Shown: positions 44,119 to 53,360, counted from the stretch's first letter. The stretch is 64,000 nt of DNA from Nesterenkonia halophila (GCF_009467795.1 NZ_WIAX01000001.1:62001-126000), one strand, 5' to 3'. Numbers and translations: made by a program. The notes: generated by a model not told the origin, from the sequence alone.

Positions 44119-45255
44119 TCAGGAGCGGGCGCCGAACTGTTCGGCCACTTGCTCGCCGATGGTGCCGATGATGTCCTCGTCGGCCGGGCTGAGCCGCTCG
44201 GCGGCCATGTCCGCCTGATGCCAGTGCGGGTAGATGACCTCCGGGCGGCTGACCCGGTCGATGGTCGACAGGTCCTCCGCAGTCAGCTGCAGCGCGGCAT
44301 AGCCCAGCAGGTCCTCGAGCTGCTCGAGGCTGCGGGCGGCGACGGCGGCGTTGTGCACGCCGGGGCGGGTCAGCGTCCAGGCCAGGGCCACCTGCGGGAT
44401 GGTGGCGCCGTCGTGCCGGCGGGCCACCTCCTCCAGCGCGTCGACGACGTCGTGGAGGCGACCCCAGTCCGGCACCCGCATCTCCGCGCCGGTGCCGTCA
44501 TTCAGTCGGGAGGGCCCTTCGGGCTGCCCGCCTCGGCGCCACTTTCCGGTGAGCAGGCCCATGTTCAGCGGGCTCCACGGCTGGGTGGAGATGCCGGCGT
44601 CGAGCGCGGCGGGGATCTGCTCGTACTCGGCGGTGCGGGTGTAGGCGGAATAGAGGATCTGCTGGGAGACCGGCTTGATGAAGCCGTTGGCCTCGCAGAC
44701 CCGCAGGGCCTTCTGCAGCTGCCAGCCCATGTAGTTGGAGACGCCGTAGTAGCGGATCTTCCCGGAGCGCACCAGGGTGTCCATCGTCTCCAGCGTCTCC
44801 TCCAGCGGGGTCTGGCCGTCCCACTGGTGCAGGTAGAAGAGGTCGATGTGGTCGCGGCCCAGCCGGGACAGCGAGCGGTCGACTTCGCGCAGCAGGTGCC
44901 AGCGGGAGGCGCCGCCGTCGTTGGGGCCGTCGCCGATCACCATGCGGGCCTTGGTGGTGATCAGGAAGTCCTCGGCGCAGTCGAGCTTCGTCAGGGCGTC
45001 GCCGACGACCTCCTCGGCCACGCCGTTCCCGTAGAGATTGGCCGTGTCGATCAGGTTGACCCCGGCCTCATGGGCGCGGGCCAGCATCCGGGCGGCGCCG
45101 TCGGCGTCGACGTCTCCCATGTGGGTGAGCTCCTCGCCGCGGCCGAAGGTCAGCGTGCCCAGGGTGATGGGGGAGACCCGCAGTCCGCAGGTGGGGGAGA
45201 GTTGGCGGTGGAACGGCTCGGATCCGGACGGTGCGTAGGGAGTCGGGGTGCTCAC
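44119..45255 (-). CDS. Aldo/keto reductase
   Basis: A 378-residue NADPH-dependent oxidoreductase of the AKR superfamily. The GTG at 45255 is chosen because AGGAGG lies seven bases before it; a longer upstream reading is out of family. The catalytic tetrad is visible: D in GVNLIDTANLYGNG with its Tyr, K in ITTKARMV, and H in LFYLHQWDGQTPLEETLETM. The end is LTAEDLSTIDRVSRPEVIYPHW. It resembles YajO/YccK-like AKRs with broad aldehyde substrates. It is not part of menaquinone synthesis, although it sits between men genes. Confidence 0.9.
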   Translation of the reverse strand: MSTPTPYAPSGSEPFHRQLSPTCGLRVSPITLGTLTFGRGEELTHMGDVDADGAARMLARAHEAGVNLIDTANLYGNGVAEEVVGDALTKLDCAEDFLITTKARMVIGDGPNDGGASRWHLLREVDRSLSRLGRDHIDLFYLHQWDGQTPLEETLETMDTLVRSGKIRYYGVSNYMGWQLQKALRVCEANGFIKPVSQQILYSAYTRTAEYEQIPAALDAGISTQPWSPLNMGLLTGKWRRGGQPEGPSRLNDGTGAEMRVPDWGRLHDVVDALEEVARRHDGATIPQVALAWTLTRPGVHNAAVAARSLEQLEDLLGYAALQLTAEDLSTIDRVSRPEVIYPHWHQADMAAERLSPADEDIIGTIGEQVAEQFGARS

Positions 45256-45370
45256 GAGGGTGCCTCCTGCTGATCGGCGGAGCGTGTCCACGAGCGAATC
45301 TATACCCTCGTCGCGCTGAACTGAATCGTTCTTCCGCGTCGATATGCGGATGCTGGCCTCGACCGTCCTC

Positions 45371-45391
45371 ACCGGCACCGCCGGTAATACC
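45371..45391. promoter_or_regulatory. Palindromes upstream of the antitoxin, candidate operator
   Basis: ACCGGC-ACC-GCCGGT (45371-45385) is directly followed by the overlapping palindrome GGTAATACC (45383-45391), about 15 bases before the antitoxin start. Ribbon-helix-helix antitoxins commonly repress their own promoters at such sites. Assigned by position and symmetry only. Confidence 0.4.
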
Positions 45392-45405
45392 ATCGTGGTG
45401 TGGCC

Positions 45406-45606
45406 ATGACGCTGCGGCTTCCGGAGGACATCGATCGTCAGCTCGACGAGCTGGCGAAGTCCAGCCATGTCTCCAAGCAGGCTCTGGTCATCCAGACCAC
45501 GGAAGAGCTGCTCCGCCGCCGGGAGGCGCAGCGCAAGATCGACCGAGCTGTGGACGACACCTTCGAGCGCTACGGCGACGTGGTCGAGCGCCTCGCCGAC
45601 GCCTGA
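45406..45606 (+). CDS. Ribbon-helix-helix antitoxin (CopG/ParD-like)
   Basis: A 66-residue protein: MTLRLPEDIDRQLDELAKSS and HVSKQALVIQTTEELLRRRE are a complete ribbon-helix-helix fold, followed by a helical toxin-binding tail (DRAVDDTFERYGDVVERLAD). A GTG six bases upstream is an alternative start. The stop overlaps an ATG that begins the toxin remnant, the usual antitoxin-toxin coupling. The toxin is apparently frameshifted, so the antitoxin may now be solitary. Confidence 0.78.
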   Translation: MTLRLPEDIDRQLDELAKSSHVSKQALVIQTTEELLRRREAQRKIDRAVDDTFERYGDVVERLADA

Positions 45607-45979
45607 TGGAGCGTGTTGCGCTCGAAGGGGCCCCGCCGTCGTCGAGCGGCTGGGGTTCCACATCCGGGACGAAGGGCTGCTCGAGTCTGGTCTTGCCCGC
45701 CCCGTCACCACGGTCTTCGAGCGTCGCGCCTATCCCGGGCTGACGCTGGCCGCTGCGGCACAGAGCGAGTCGCTGGCGCGGAACCATGCCTCGGTGGACG
45801 GGAACAAGCGCAGCACGTTCTTTCTGCTGACCGTGTTCCTCTCGCTGAACGACGCGCAGCTCATCGCCGAGAATGATGCCGTCTTCGACTACATCGTCGC
45901 CCTCGCGCAGGGACAGCTGACTCTGGGGGATTGCGCCGCCTTCCTCGAGGCGACCATCCGGCGCGGGCCGTCGGCCTGA
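45606..45979 (+). pseudogene. Doc/Fic-type death-on-curing toxin, frameshifted near its start
   Basis: From the ATG that overlaps the antitoxin stop, MERVALEG can be read; a one-base shift at GGGGCCCC (45627-45634) is then needed to continue into AVVERLGFHIRDEGLLESGL and on to SLARNHASVDGNKRSTFFLL and the stop at 45979. The second part is clearly the Doc/Fic fold with the DGNKR loop; the usual HxF before it is HAS, so a conserved Phe is missing too. No start codon exists in the second frame close enough to make a full domain. A sequencing error or true decay are both possible. The domain would kinase-modify EF-Tu in Doc relatives. Confidence 0.68.
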
Positions 45980-45998
45980 GGCTCTCGGCGGGCCGGAC

Positions 45999-46994
45999 TC
46001 AGTAGTAGTGCGGGAAGTCGGCCCAGTTCGGCTCGCGCTTGGCCAGAAAGGCGTCGCGGCCCTCGACGGCCTCGTCGGTCATGTATCCCATGCGAGTGGC
46101 CTCGCCGGCGAAGACCTGCTGGCCCGCCATGCCGTCGTCGACGGCGTTGAACGCGAACTTCAGCATCCGCACCGCCTGCGGGGACTGGCGGGCGACGTCG
46201 TCGGCGTACTCCAGCGCGACCTCCTCCAGCCGCTCGTGGTCGACGGCCTCGTTGACCGCCCCGGCGGCGACCATGTCCTCGGCGGAGTGCTCGCGGGCCA
46301 GGAAGAAGATCTCGCGGGCCTTCTTCTGGCCGATCTGGCGGGCCAGCAGCGCCGAACCGTAGCCGGCGTCGAAGGAGCCCACCGTCGCATCGGTCTGCTT
46401 GAACTTCCCGTGCTGCCGCGAGGCGATGGTCAGGTCCGCGACGACGTGCAGCGAGTGTCCGCCGCCGGCCGCCCAGCCGTTGACGACGGCGACGACGACT
46501 TTGGGCATGGTGCGGATCAGCCGCTGCACCTCCAGGATGTGCAGTCGCCCGGCGCGGGCCGGATCGATCGTCTCGGCGGTCTCGCCGTCGGCGTAGTGGT
46601 AGCCGTCGCGGCCGCGGATGCGCTGGTCGCCGCCGGAGCAGAAGGAGTGCCCGCCGTCCTTCGGCGAGGGCCCGTTGCCGGTGAGCAGCACGGCGCCGAC
46701 GTCGGGCGTCATCCGCGCGTGGTCCAGCGTGCGGTGCAGCTCGTCGACGGTGCCCGGGCGGAAGGCATTGCGCACCTCCGGGCGGTCGAAGGCGATGCGC
46801 ACCGCCGGCAGATCGCGGAGGATGCGGCCGTCGGCGTCGCGCTCCACGCGGCGGTGGTAGGTGACGTCCTGCAGCTCGAAGCCCTCCACGCGGCGCCACT
46901 GCCACGGGTCGAAGAGGTCGGAGACCTGCTCGGGGAGCGGCGGGGTCGAGGCGGCAGAGTCCTGGCGGTCCTGGGTGTCCTGAGCGTCGGTCAC
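45999..46994 (-). CDS. menB: 1,4-dihydroxy-2-naphthoyl-CoA synthase
   Basis: A 331-residue crotonase-fold enzyme that closes the second ring in menaquinone synthesis. DRPEVRNAFRPGTVDELHR, SFCSGGDQRIRGRDGYHY and NGWAAGGGHSLHVVADLTIAS (oxyanion hole) are typical MenB; TDATVGSFDAGYGSALLARQ carries the catalytic Asp-Gly region, and EPNWADFPHYY is the diagnostic C-terminus. The GTG at 46994 begins VTDAQDTQDRQD; a longer frame upstream is Arg/Pro-rich and unlikely. It converges with the toxin remnant and diverges from the DUF2332 gene. Confidence 0.94.
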   Translation of the reverse strand: MTDAQDTQDRQDSAASTPPLPEQVSDLFDPWQWRRVEGFELQDVTYHRRVERDADGRILRDLPAVRIAFDRPEVRNAFRPGTVDELHRTLDHARMTPDVGAVLLTGNGPSPKDGGHSFCSGGDQRIRGRDGYHYADGETAETIDPARAGRLHILEVQRLIRTMPKVVVAVVNGWAAGGGHSLHVVADLTIASRQHGKFKQTDATVGSFDAGYGSALLARQIGQKKAREIFFLAREHSAEDMVAAGAVNEAVDHERLEEVALEYADDVARQSPQAVRMLKFAFNAVDDGMAGQQVFAGEATRMGYMTDEAVEGRDAFLAKREPNWADFPHYY

Positions 46995-47065
46995 GGATCC
47001 GAGTCTATCGCGGGTCGTCGCTGGCCCCTGTTCCGTCCGCGGTCCGCCGACCGTAGGGTGTGGGT

Positions 47066-48067
47066 ATGAGAGACATTCCGGCCGACGGCGGTCTGGACCG
47101 CCTGCGCGAGCATTTCCGCCACTTCGCCGAGGTGGAGGCCGCACCGGTCTCGGTGCTCTACGAGGACTGGGGCCTCGGCGTCGCCGCCGACGACGAGATC
47201 CTCGAGCGGCTGCTCGCCCTGCCGGGGGACAAGCGGCAGGCGAATCTGCTCTTCGCCGCCGCCCGGCTGCACGGCACGCCGCTGAAGCCCTGGGCCGACG
47301 CCCGGGCCCAGGTGCTGGCCCGCTGGCACGACGTCGTCGAGACCATGCGGCTCCGGCGCACCCAGACCAACGAACCCGGGCGCAACGCGGTGACCAATCT
47401 GGCGCTGTCCCGCATCGAGGGGCCGGTCGCGCTGATCGAGGTCGGCGCCTCCGCTGGCCTGTGCCTCTACCCGGACGCCTGGACGTTCCGCTACGGCACG
47501 CCGGACGGGCCGGTCGAGCTGCTCCCGCGCGGACCGGTGACCACGGATCTGGAGATCGACTGCGGCCTGGAAGGCGTGGACCCGCCGAAGGCGCTGCCGG
47601 AGATCGTCTGGCGCGGCGGCGTCGACCTCAATCCGCTGGACCTGACCCGCGAGGAGGACCTCGCCTGGCTCGAGATGCTGGTCTGGCCGGGCATGGAGCA
47701 CCGGCTCGAACGCATCGACGCCGGCGCGCAGCTGATCTCCGCCCGGCAGCCCGAGCTGGTCGGCGGCGACCTCAACGCCGAGCTGCCGGACCTGCTGGCC
47801 CGCGTGCCCGAGGGTGCCACCCCGGTGGTGATGCATTCGGCGGTGCTGGTCTACCTGTCGCCCGAGGAGCGACGGCGCTTCGTCGAGCAGGTGCGCGCGG
47901 CCGGGGCGCGCTGGATCAGCAACGAGGGCATCGGCGTCCTGCCGGAGATCGCCGAGCAGCTGCCCGAGGAGGACCGCGACGCGACCGGCTTCATCCTCGC
48001 GCTCGACGGCGAGCCGATCGCCCGGACCGGCCCGCACGGGCAGTACGCGCGGCAGCTGGTGCGCTGA
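47066..48067 (+). CDS. DUF2332 protein
   Basis: A 333-residue protein of DUF2332, found mainly in actinobacteria. Features are LREHFRHFAEVEAAPVSVLYE near the start, ALIEVGASAGLCLYPDAW in the middle (a glycine-rich loop like that of SAM-binding proteins), PVVMHSAVLVYLSPEERRRF and a C-terminal beta-hairpin. The function is not established; a methyltransferase-like fold is plausible. ATG at 47066 or GTG at 47060 could start it. Confidence 0.82.
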   Translation: MRDIPADGGLDRLREHFRHFAEVEAAPVSVLYEDWGLGVAADDEILERLLALPGDKRQANLLFAAARLHGTPLKPWADARAQVLARWHDVVETMRLRRTQTNEPGRNAVTNLALSRIEGPVALIEVGASAGLCLYPDAWTFRYGTPDGPVELLPRGPVTTDLEIDCGLEGVDPPKALPEIVWRGGVDLNPLDLTREEDLAWLEMLVWPGMEHRLERIDAGAQLISARQPELVGGDLNAELPDLLARVPEGATPVVMHSAVLVYLSPEERRRFVEQVRAAGARWISNEGIGVLPEIAEQLPEEDRDATGFILALDGEPIARTGPHGQYARQLVR

Positions 48068-48097
48068 GCGGGGTCGCGGCGGGTCGTGGGCCCGGGG

Positions 48098-49024
48098 TCA
48101 GGGCTTCCGGGCCAGGACGATGATCTCCGGGGAGTCGGTGTCGAGCTCCTCGCGGTCCCAGTCGCCCCAGAGCTGCTCGATCACGAAGCCGGCCTGCTCC
48201 AGGGAGTCGCGCAGCACCTCCAGCGGGCGAAAGCGCAGCGTCTCCTCCGTGGTGACGTGCCGGCCGTCGGGCAGGACCATGTGGCCGCGATGGGTGACCA
48301 GCGGGCCGTCGTCGTCCGCGCACTCGGCCTGCTCTCCGGCGACATCCTGTTCTCCTACGACACGGACCAGCTCGATCCACGAGTCGAAGGTCCCGCCGTC
48401 AGGGTGCTCCTGGGTCTCCCGGGTGTGCTCCTCATCCCAGACGTCGAGCTCCAGTCCGTCGGGATTGCGCGACTCGAAGGTCAGCGCGCCGCCGGGGACC
48501 AGCGCCCGATGCGCGTGGGCGAGGACCTCATCCCAGGCGGAGCGCTCCAGGAAGTACTGGGCGACGTGGCCCTCCATGAGCACGACGTCGGCGCTCGCCG
48601 TCGGCAGCCGGTCGGCGAAGCCGTGGTGCCAGGTCACCTGCTCGTCGAGCCCGGAGCCGGCGGTGCGCGCCTCGGCGGCGTCGATCATCGCCCGCGAGGG
48701 GTCCACGCCGGTGACCCGGATCCCGGCGGCGGCCAGCCGCAGCCCCAACACCCCGGTGCCGCAGCCGATGTCGGCGACGTGCGGGGCGCCGGCGGCGACG
48801 GTCTCGGCGGGTCCGCCGGACCACGCGCCGCCGTCGACCGACACCCCGACCAGCTCGCCGATCAGCTCGGCGTAGAAGTCGTGGTCCCAGCCGCCGGCGT
48901 TCTCGACGTCGTAGACCCGGACATAGTCGGGGTCCTCGGTCCAGGCGTGCTCGGGGAGAGGGGCGGGGGCGGCGTCGTCGGGCGCGCCGGCCGCCGTGCC
49001 GTCGTCGGCGAGATCCTCAGCCAT
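48098..49024 (-). CDS. Class I SAM-dependent methyltransferase
   Basis: A 308-residue methyltransferase. The start at 49024 follows AGGAGG. The SAM-binding motif is VADIGCGTGVLGLRLAAAG, then TGVDPSRAMIDAAEARTAG and ADVVLMEGHVAQYFL. The insertion ELDVWDEEHTRETQEH and the end EIIVLARKP fit the family of small-molecule methyltransferases. The substrate is unknown. It lies downstream of oligopeptidase B on the same strand, separated by an inverted repeat. Confidence 0.86.
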   Translation of the reverse strand: MAEDLADDGTAAGAPDDAAPAPLPEHAWTEDPDYVRVYDVENAGGWDHDFYAELIGELVGVSVDGGAWSGGPAETVAAGAPHVADIGCGTGVLGLRLAAAGIRVTGVDPSRAMIDAAEARTAGSGLDEQVTWHHGFADRLPTASADVVLMEGHVAQYFLERSAWDEVLAHAHRALVPGGALTFESRNPDGLELDVWDEEHTRETQEHPDGGTFDSWIELVRVVGEQDVAGEQAECADDDGPLVTHRGHMVLPDGRHVTTEETLRFRPLEVLRDSLEQAGFVIEQLWGDWDREELDTDSPEIIVLARKP

Positions 49025-49037
49025 CGTCCTCCTGCCG

Positions 49038-49105
49038 TGAGTGGTCACGAATGACCGGGTCTCGGGGTCGACACGCCGTGCGTCACCGTCAGAAGTGACC
49101 ACTCA
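49038..49105. repeat. Inverted repeat with 11-bp perfect arms at the end of the oligopeptidase gene
   Basis: TGAGTGGTCAC (49038-49048) and GTGACCACTCA (49095-49105) are perfect inverse copies enclosing 46 bases. Further partial matches continue inward (21 of 34 positions match when the halves are compared). The right arm covers the oligopeptidase stop codon. It could be a transcription terminator or a degenerate long palindrome of the kind found at 55157 and 58103. Confidence 0.55.
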
Positions 49106-51322
49106 GCGTCCGGCATCCGCGGCCACACCCAGGTGGTGGGCGATGAAGGCGTAGTCCCAGGCGCGGTCCTTCCAGGCCTCGTACCGGCCGGAGGCGCCGC
49201 CGTGGCCGCCGTCCATCTCGATCTTGAACACGATCGGCGCCTCGCCCTGCTGGTGCTCGCGCAGCCGCTGCACCCACTTGGTCGGCTCCACGTAGAGCAC
49301 ACGGGTGTCGTGGAGCGAGGTCACCGCCGCGATCGCCGGGTAGGCGGTGTCGTGGACGTTCTCATACGGCGAGTAGGACTTCATGCACCAGTAGACGTCC
49401 TCGTCGGTGATCGGGTTGCCCCATTCCTCCCATTCGAGGGCCGAGAGCGGCAGGTCCGGATCCAGGATGGAGGTCAGGTTGTCCACGAAGGGCACCTGCG
49501 CGACGATCGCGACGTACTTCTCCGGAGCCATGTTCGCCACGGCGCCCATCAGCAGTCCGCCGGCTGAGCCGCCCCAGGCGGCGATCCGCTCGGGATCGGC
49601 CCAGCCGGTGGTCACCAGGTGGTCGGTGGCGGTGACGAAGTCGCGGAAGGTGTTGGGCTTGGCCAGCTTCTTGCCGTCCTCGTACCAGCCGCGGCCCAGC
49701 TCGCCGCCGCCGCGGACATGGGCGACGGCGACGACGATCCCGCGGTCCAGCAGCGACAGTCGGGGCACCGAGAAGGCCGGGTCCATGCTGACCTCGTAGG
49801 AGCCGTAGCCGATGACCAGCGTCGGGTGGGAGGAATCCGGTGTCACATCGCGGTGGTGCAGTACCGTCACCGGAACCTGGACCTGATCCCCGGAGGCGTC
49901 GACGTCGTCGGTGGGCGCCCAGATCCGTGTAGCGCGGTAGGCGTCGAGGTCGACGTCGTGCACCGGAGTCTCGCGGCGCAGGATCGGCTCCGGGGCGTCA
50001 TCTCCGGGCGTCGGGTGAGGGATGTCGTAGATCCGCGGCGGGGTGAGCCAGGAACTGTGGACCACGCGGAACAGCGGGGCCTCGTAGCGGGCGGAGGCGA
50101 GGAAGCAGGTGTAGAGGTCCTCGTCGAAGCGCAGTCCGTCCAGCTGCGAGGTCGGCGTCGGGGTCGCGCCGTCACGGACGGCCCGCAGTGTGGCCAGCGG
50201 CAGGCGCTGGACCGACTCGATCGTGTCGCGCCGGGCGCTGACCAGCACCTCGGCGGCGGTGACGGCCACGCCCTCGAGCTTCACCGTCTCCTCATGCGGC
50301 AGCACGGTGGTGCCCAGATCCAGCGGCTCGTCCTCGGTCTGGGCGCGCAGCGTCGCGGCCGAGGTCAGCGAGAGCGCGTTGTTCGCGCCGGACTGGTTGT
50401 GCGTGATCAGCAGCAGTCGCTGCCCGTCGAGCTCGATCGGCTCCACTGTGTGCAGCAGCCGGCGGGCGGCGCTGATCAGCAGCTGCGGCTCGGCGTCGGG
50501 GTCGGTGAGGTCCAGCAGTCGGGACTCGTCGTATTCGGCGTTGCCGGAGATGATCAGCAGCTCGCGCTCGTCGGCGGAGGTCTCGATGCCGGTCCAGAGC
50601 TGCTCGTCGTCGATCTGCAGAAGCATCCGGTCGGTTCCGGCCGGAGTGCCGACAGTGTGGACCCAGAGCTGGTGGGGGCGCCAGGCGGCGTCGGCGACCA
50701 TGTAGTAGGCGCGCTCGCCGGCCGGGTCCAGCACCGGGCCGCCGTGGACGTTGTCCACCGCCTCGTCCAGCGTCTCGCCGGTGCTCAGGTCGCGGAAGCG
50801 CAGCGTGTGGTGCTCGTCGCCGGAGGTGTCCTCGCTGTAGGCCAGCAGGCGTCCGGCCTGGTCACGAGTCATGCCGCCGAGCTGGTAGAAGGGGTGCTTC
50901 GCCGCCTCGGCATTGGTGTCGAAGTAGGTCTCCTCGCCGGCCAGCGAGACGCCGGGCTCGACCTCCGGCGGCGTCCAGGCCGACAGCCCGCCGTCGTCGG
51001 GCGCGGCAGGCACGCGGCAGAAGACCGGGTGCTGCTCGCCCTCGATGGTGCGGGTGAAGTACCACCAGTCGCCCTGCCGCGAGGGCACGGACAGGTCCGT
51101 CTCGACAGTGCGGTGCTTGGTCTCGGCGAAGAACGCGTCACGCAGCGACTGCTGGTCGGCGGTGACGGCCTCCGTGTAGGCGTTCTCGGCGTGCAGGTGG
51201 TCGAGGACCTCCTGCGACTCCTTGTCCCGGAGCCACTCGTACGGATCGACGACAGTGTCGCCGTGGTGGGTGCGCTCGACGGGGACCTGCGTCGCCTGCG
51301 GGGGAGTGGGGGCGTCAGACAT
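49103..51322 (-). CDS. Oligopeptidase B-like S9 family peptidase
   Basis: A 739-residue cytosolic serine peptidase with an N-terminal beta-propeller gating a C-terminal alpha/beta-hydrolase. The start MSDAPTPPQATQVPVERTHH leads to DPYEWLRDKESQEVL, typical of the family. Catalytic residues: Ser in AAWGGSAGGLLMGAV, Asp in SLHDTRVLYVEP, His in DGGHGGASGRYE. GGELGRGWYEDGKKLAKPNT is the conserved stretch before the Ser. Oligopeptidase B cuts after Arg/Lys in short peptides. A TTG four codons upstream is a possible alternative start. It lies just downstream of the response-regulator gene. Confidence 0.93.
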   Translation of the reverse strand: MSDAPTPPQATQVPVERTHHGDTVVDPYEWLRDKESQEVLDHLHAENAYTEAVTADQQSLRDAFFAETKHRTVETDLSVPSRQGDWWYFTRTIEGEQHPVFCRVPAAPDDGGLSAWTPPEVEPGVSLAGEETYFDTNAEAAKHPFYQLGGMTRDQAGRLLAYSEDTSGDEHHTLRFRDLSTGETLDEAVDNVHGGPVLDPAGERAYYMVADAAWRPHQLWVHTVGTPAGTDRMLLQIDDEQLWTGIETSADERELLIISGNAEYDESRLLDLTDPDAEPQLLISAARRLLHTVEPIELDGQRLLLITHNQSGANNALSLTSAATLRAQTEDEPLDLGTTVLPHEETVKLEGVAVTAAEVLVSARRDTIESVQRLPLATLRAVRDGATPTPTSQLDGLRFDEDLYTCFLASARYEAPLFRVVHSSWLTPPRIYDIPHPTPGDDAPEPILRRETPVHDVDLDAYRATRIWAPTDDVDASGDQVQVPVTVLHHRDVTPDSSHPTLVIGYGSYEVSMDPAFSVPRLSLLDRGIVVAVAHVRGGGELGRGWYEDGKKLAKPNTFRDFVTATDHLVTTGWADPERIAAWGGSAGGLLMGAVANMAPEKYVAIVAQVPFVDNLTSILDPDLPLSALEWEEWGNPITDEDVYWCMKSYSPYENVHDTAYPAIAAVTSLHDTRVLYVEPTKWVQRLREHQQGEAPIVFKIEMDGGHGGASGRYEAWKDRAWDYAFIAHHLGVAADAGR

Positions 51323-51330
51323 GGCTCCAT

Positions 51331-52035
51331 TCAATCAGGTGGAGCGGCGCCGCCTCCGATCCGTCGCCTGCCGTCGGCGACGTCCAGCCGGGCGCGGGCG
51401 ACGACGACGGCCAAGTGGGCGCCGGTGTCGGCCCCGACTTTGTCCATCGCGCGGCGGACGGTGGACTTCACCGTGCTGGGGGAGAGGTACAGCGTCTCGG
51501 CGATGTCCTGATAGGTCCTGCCGTCACCGATGAGGCTGGCCACCTGGAGCTCGCGGTCGGCGAGTCCGGCGACCTGGTGGCGCGCGTCCTGGCACACCTG
51601 GTCGGTGGTCGGGGTGACATAGCTGGCGATCAGCCGGGAGGTCATGGCCGGCGAGATCATCGGGTCGCCGTCGTGGGCCATGCGGATCGCCGTGGCCAAC
51701 AGGTCCGGGGCGTCGTTCTTCAGCAGGAAGCCCGTGGCCCCGGCGTCGAGGGCCCCGCGCAGGTAGTGGTCGGTGTCGAAGCTGGTCACCGCCAGCACGG
51801 CCGGCGGGGTCAGCTGTCTGCGGAGCCGACGAGTGGTCTCGACCCCGTCCATGGTGCCGCGCAGGTGCAGGTCCATCAGGACGACGTCGGGCTGGTGGGC
51901 CCGGACCGCCTCCACGGCCTCCTGCCCGGTGCCGGCGGTGCCGAGGACGCTGACATCCTCCTCCGGCACCAGGATGTTCTGCAGCGCGCCGAGGACCAGG
52001 GGGTCGTCGTCGACTGCCACCACGGAGATCTGCAC
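51331..52035 (-). CDS. LuxR/NarL-type response regulator
   Basis: A 234-residue response regulator. The receiver starts VVAVDDDPLVLGALQNIL; the phospho-acceptor Asp is in DVVLMDLHLRG, and VTSFD and LLKND complete the active site. The output domain has LADRELQVASLIGDGRTYQDI and LYLSPSTVKSTVRRAMDKV, a LuxR helix-turn-helix. It pairs with the histidine kinase 63 bases upstream on the same strand. The stop is close to the oligopeptidase start. Confidence 0.93.
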   Translation of the reverse strand: MQISVVAVDDDPLVLGALQNILVPEEDVSVLGTAGTGQEAVEAVRAHQPDVVLMDLHLRGTMDGVETTRRLRRQLTPPAVLAVTSFDTDHYLRGALDAGATGFLLKNDAPDLLATAIRMAHDGDPMISPAMTSRLIASYVTPTTDQVCQDARHQVAGLADRELQVASLIGDGRTYQDIAETLYLSPSTVKSTVRRAMDKVGADTGAHLAVVVARARLDVADGRRRIGGGAAPPD

Positions 52036-52098
52036 CCCGACAGACTACCAACGCGGCGGTGGCCGGCGCCGCGTTGGTAGGCCGGCCCCGGGCCCGGC

Positions 52099-53322
52099 TC
52101 AGGCGTCGGCGTCGTCCGCCGCCCATGGCAGGTGCACAGTGAGCGTGAACAGGTCGTCGGCGTGCTGGACCTCCGCCGTGCCGCCCAGCAGCTGAGCCCG
52201 TTCCCGGATGCCGGTCAGTCCGGTGCCGGAGCCTGCGGTGAAGCCGGCCGAGTCCGCGGTGCGGTTGCTGACCCGCAGGTCGATGCCGCGGCCGGGGGAG
52301 CCGGCGATGCTGACCTCCGCCGCACGATCGCTGCCGTGGCGGAGGACGTTGGTCAGCGCCTCTCCGATGATGCGCCGGACGGTGTGCTGCAGGGCGTGGG
52401 GCGCGGCCGAGTAGCCGTCCACCAGGACGAAGGGACGCACCTGGATCCCCTGGGAGGAAGCTTCCTCGAAGAGCGCCTGCAGATCGGCGATCCCCTGGGG
52501 CGAGGGAGCGGGAGCGTCGTCGTCGGCCCCGCCCTCGCGCAGCGAGGTCAGCAGGGTGCGAAGATTGGTGAGCGCCTGGTCCGCGTAGTCGCGGGTGGTG
52601 CGCAGCCCTTCGCGGAGCTGGGGATCCGGGGTGGTCTGGACGGCCTTCTCCAGCCCGCCCACGTGCAGGGAGAGCCCGGAGAGGTCGGAGGCGAGGGTGT
52701 CGTGCACCTCCCGGGCCAGCTCGTCGCGCTCTCGCCGGCGGGTCAGCTGCTCGGAGAGCTGTTCGCTGGTGTGCTCGGCGGCGCGGGCCTGGGCCTCGGC
52801 GGCCTCGGCCGAGCGGCGCTGCCGGGTCCACAGAGAGATGCCCAGCACCAGGCCGAGGCACAGCACCGTCAGCGCGACGACGGTGATCTGCCCGGTGCGT
52901 CGATGCTCCTCATCCGCCCAGCTGGAGAGCGCGTGCAGGTGCAGGCCCGCGCTGATCAGGATCACCGCGATCCCGGCCGCCGCGACCGCCCAGTGCCACC
53001 GGCGGCGAGCCCGGACGATCCATACCGTCAGCCCCACGGCCAGCACGAAGGGATCCAGGCCCAGCAGCAGCGCGGCGACGGTGCCGGCGAGCATCGGCAC
53101 CAGCGGGGCCCGCCGGTAGAGGGGCAGGGTGAGCAGCGCCAGCATGCCCAGCCCGGCCATGACGGCGCCGACGTCCGTGGCCTCCCCGGTGGCGGGGTCG
53201 GCCAGGGCGGGATCCGTCATCGTCGCTGACACCAGGATCAGCAGGCCGACGATGATCATCGTGAGCACGATGAGGCCGGAGACGACGGCGCGCGCGGTCC
53301 GGGGCCAGGTTCGGGGGAGCAT
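52099..53322 (-). CDS. NarL-family sensor histidine kinase
   Basis: A 407-residue membrane kinase. Four to five helices in residues 1-180 form the sensor (for example AVVSGLIVLTMIIVGLLILV, WHWAVAAAGIAVILISAG). A coiled stretch leads to the HisKA_3 phospho-acceptor RDELAREVHDTLASDLSGLS. The ATPase part has RIIGEALTNVLRHGSD (N box) and GSGTGLTGIRERAQLLGG (G box). ATG at 53322 is the best start; an open extension further upstream is low-complexity and crosses the promoter region. It signals to the response regulator that follows. Confidence 0.9.
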   Translation of the reverse strand: MLPRTWPRTARAVVSGLIVLTMIIVGLLILVSATMTDPALADPATGEATDVGAVMAGLGMLALLTLPLYRRAPLVPMLAGTVAALLLGLDPFVLAVGLTVWIVRARRRWHWAVAAAGIAVILISAGLHLHALSSWADEEHRRTGQITVVALTVLCLGLVLGISLWTRQRRSAEAAEAQARAAEHTSEQLSEQLTRRRERDELAREVHDTLASDLSGLSLHVGGLEKAVQTTPDPQLREGLRTTRDYADQALTNLRTLLTSLREGGADDDAPAPSPQGIADLQALFEEASSQGIQVRPFVLVDGYSAAPHALQHTVRRIIGEALTNVLRHGSDRAAEVSIAGSPGRGIDLRVSNRTADSAGFTAGSGTGLTGIRERAQLLGGTAEVQHADDLFTLTVHLPWAADDADA

Positions 53323-53360
53323 TCCGCCAGTGTAATGAGGGTCCCCCGCCGGTCGGAGAC

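Noticed and set aside
44119-45711. Longer version of the aldo/keto reductase starting upstream of 45255
   Set aside because: The extra residues are antisense to the antitoxin region and have no AKR similarity, while AGGAGG supports the GTG at 45255.
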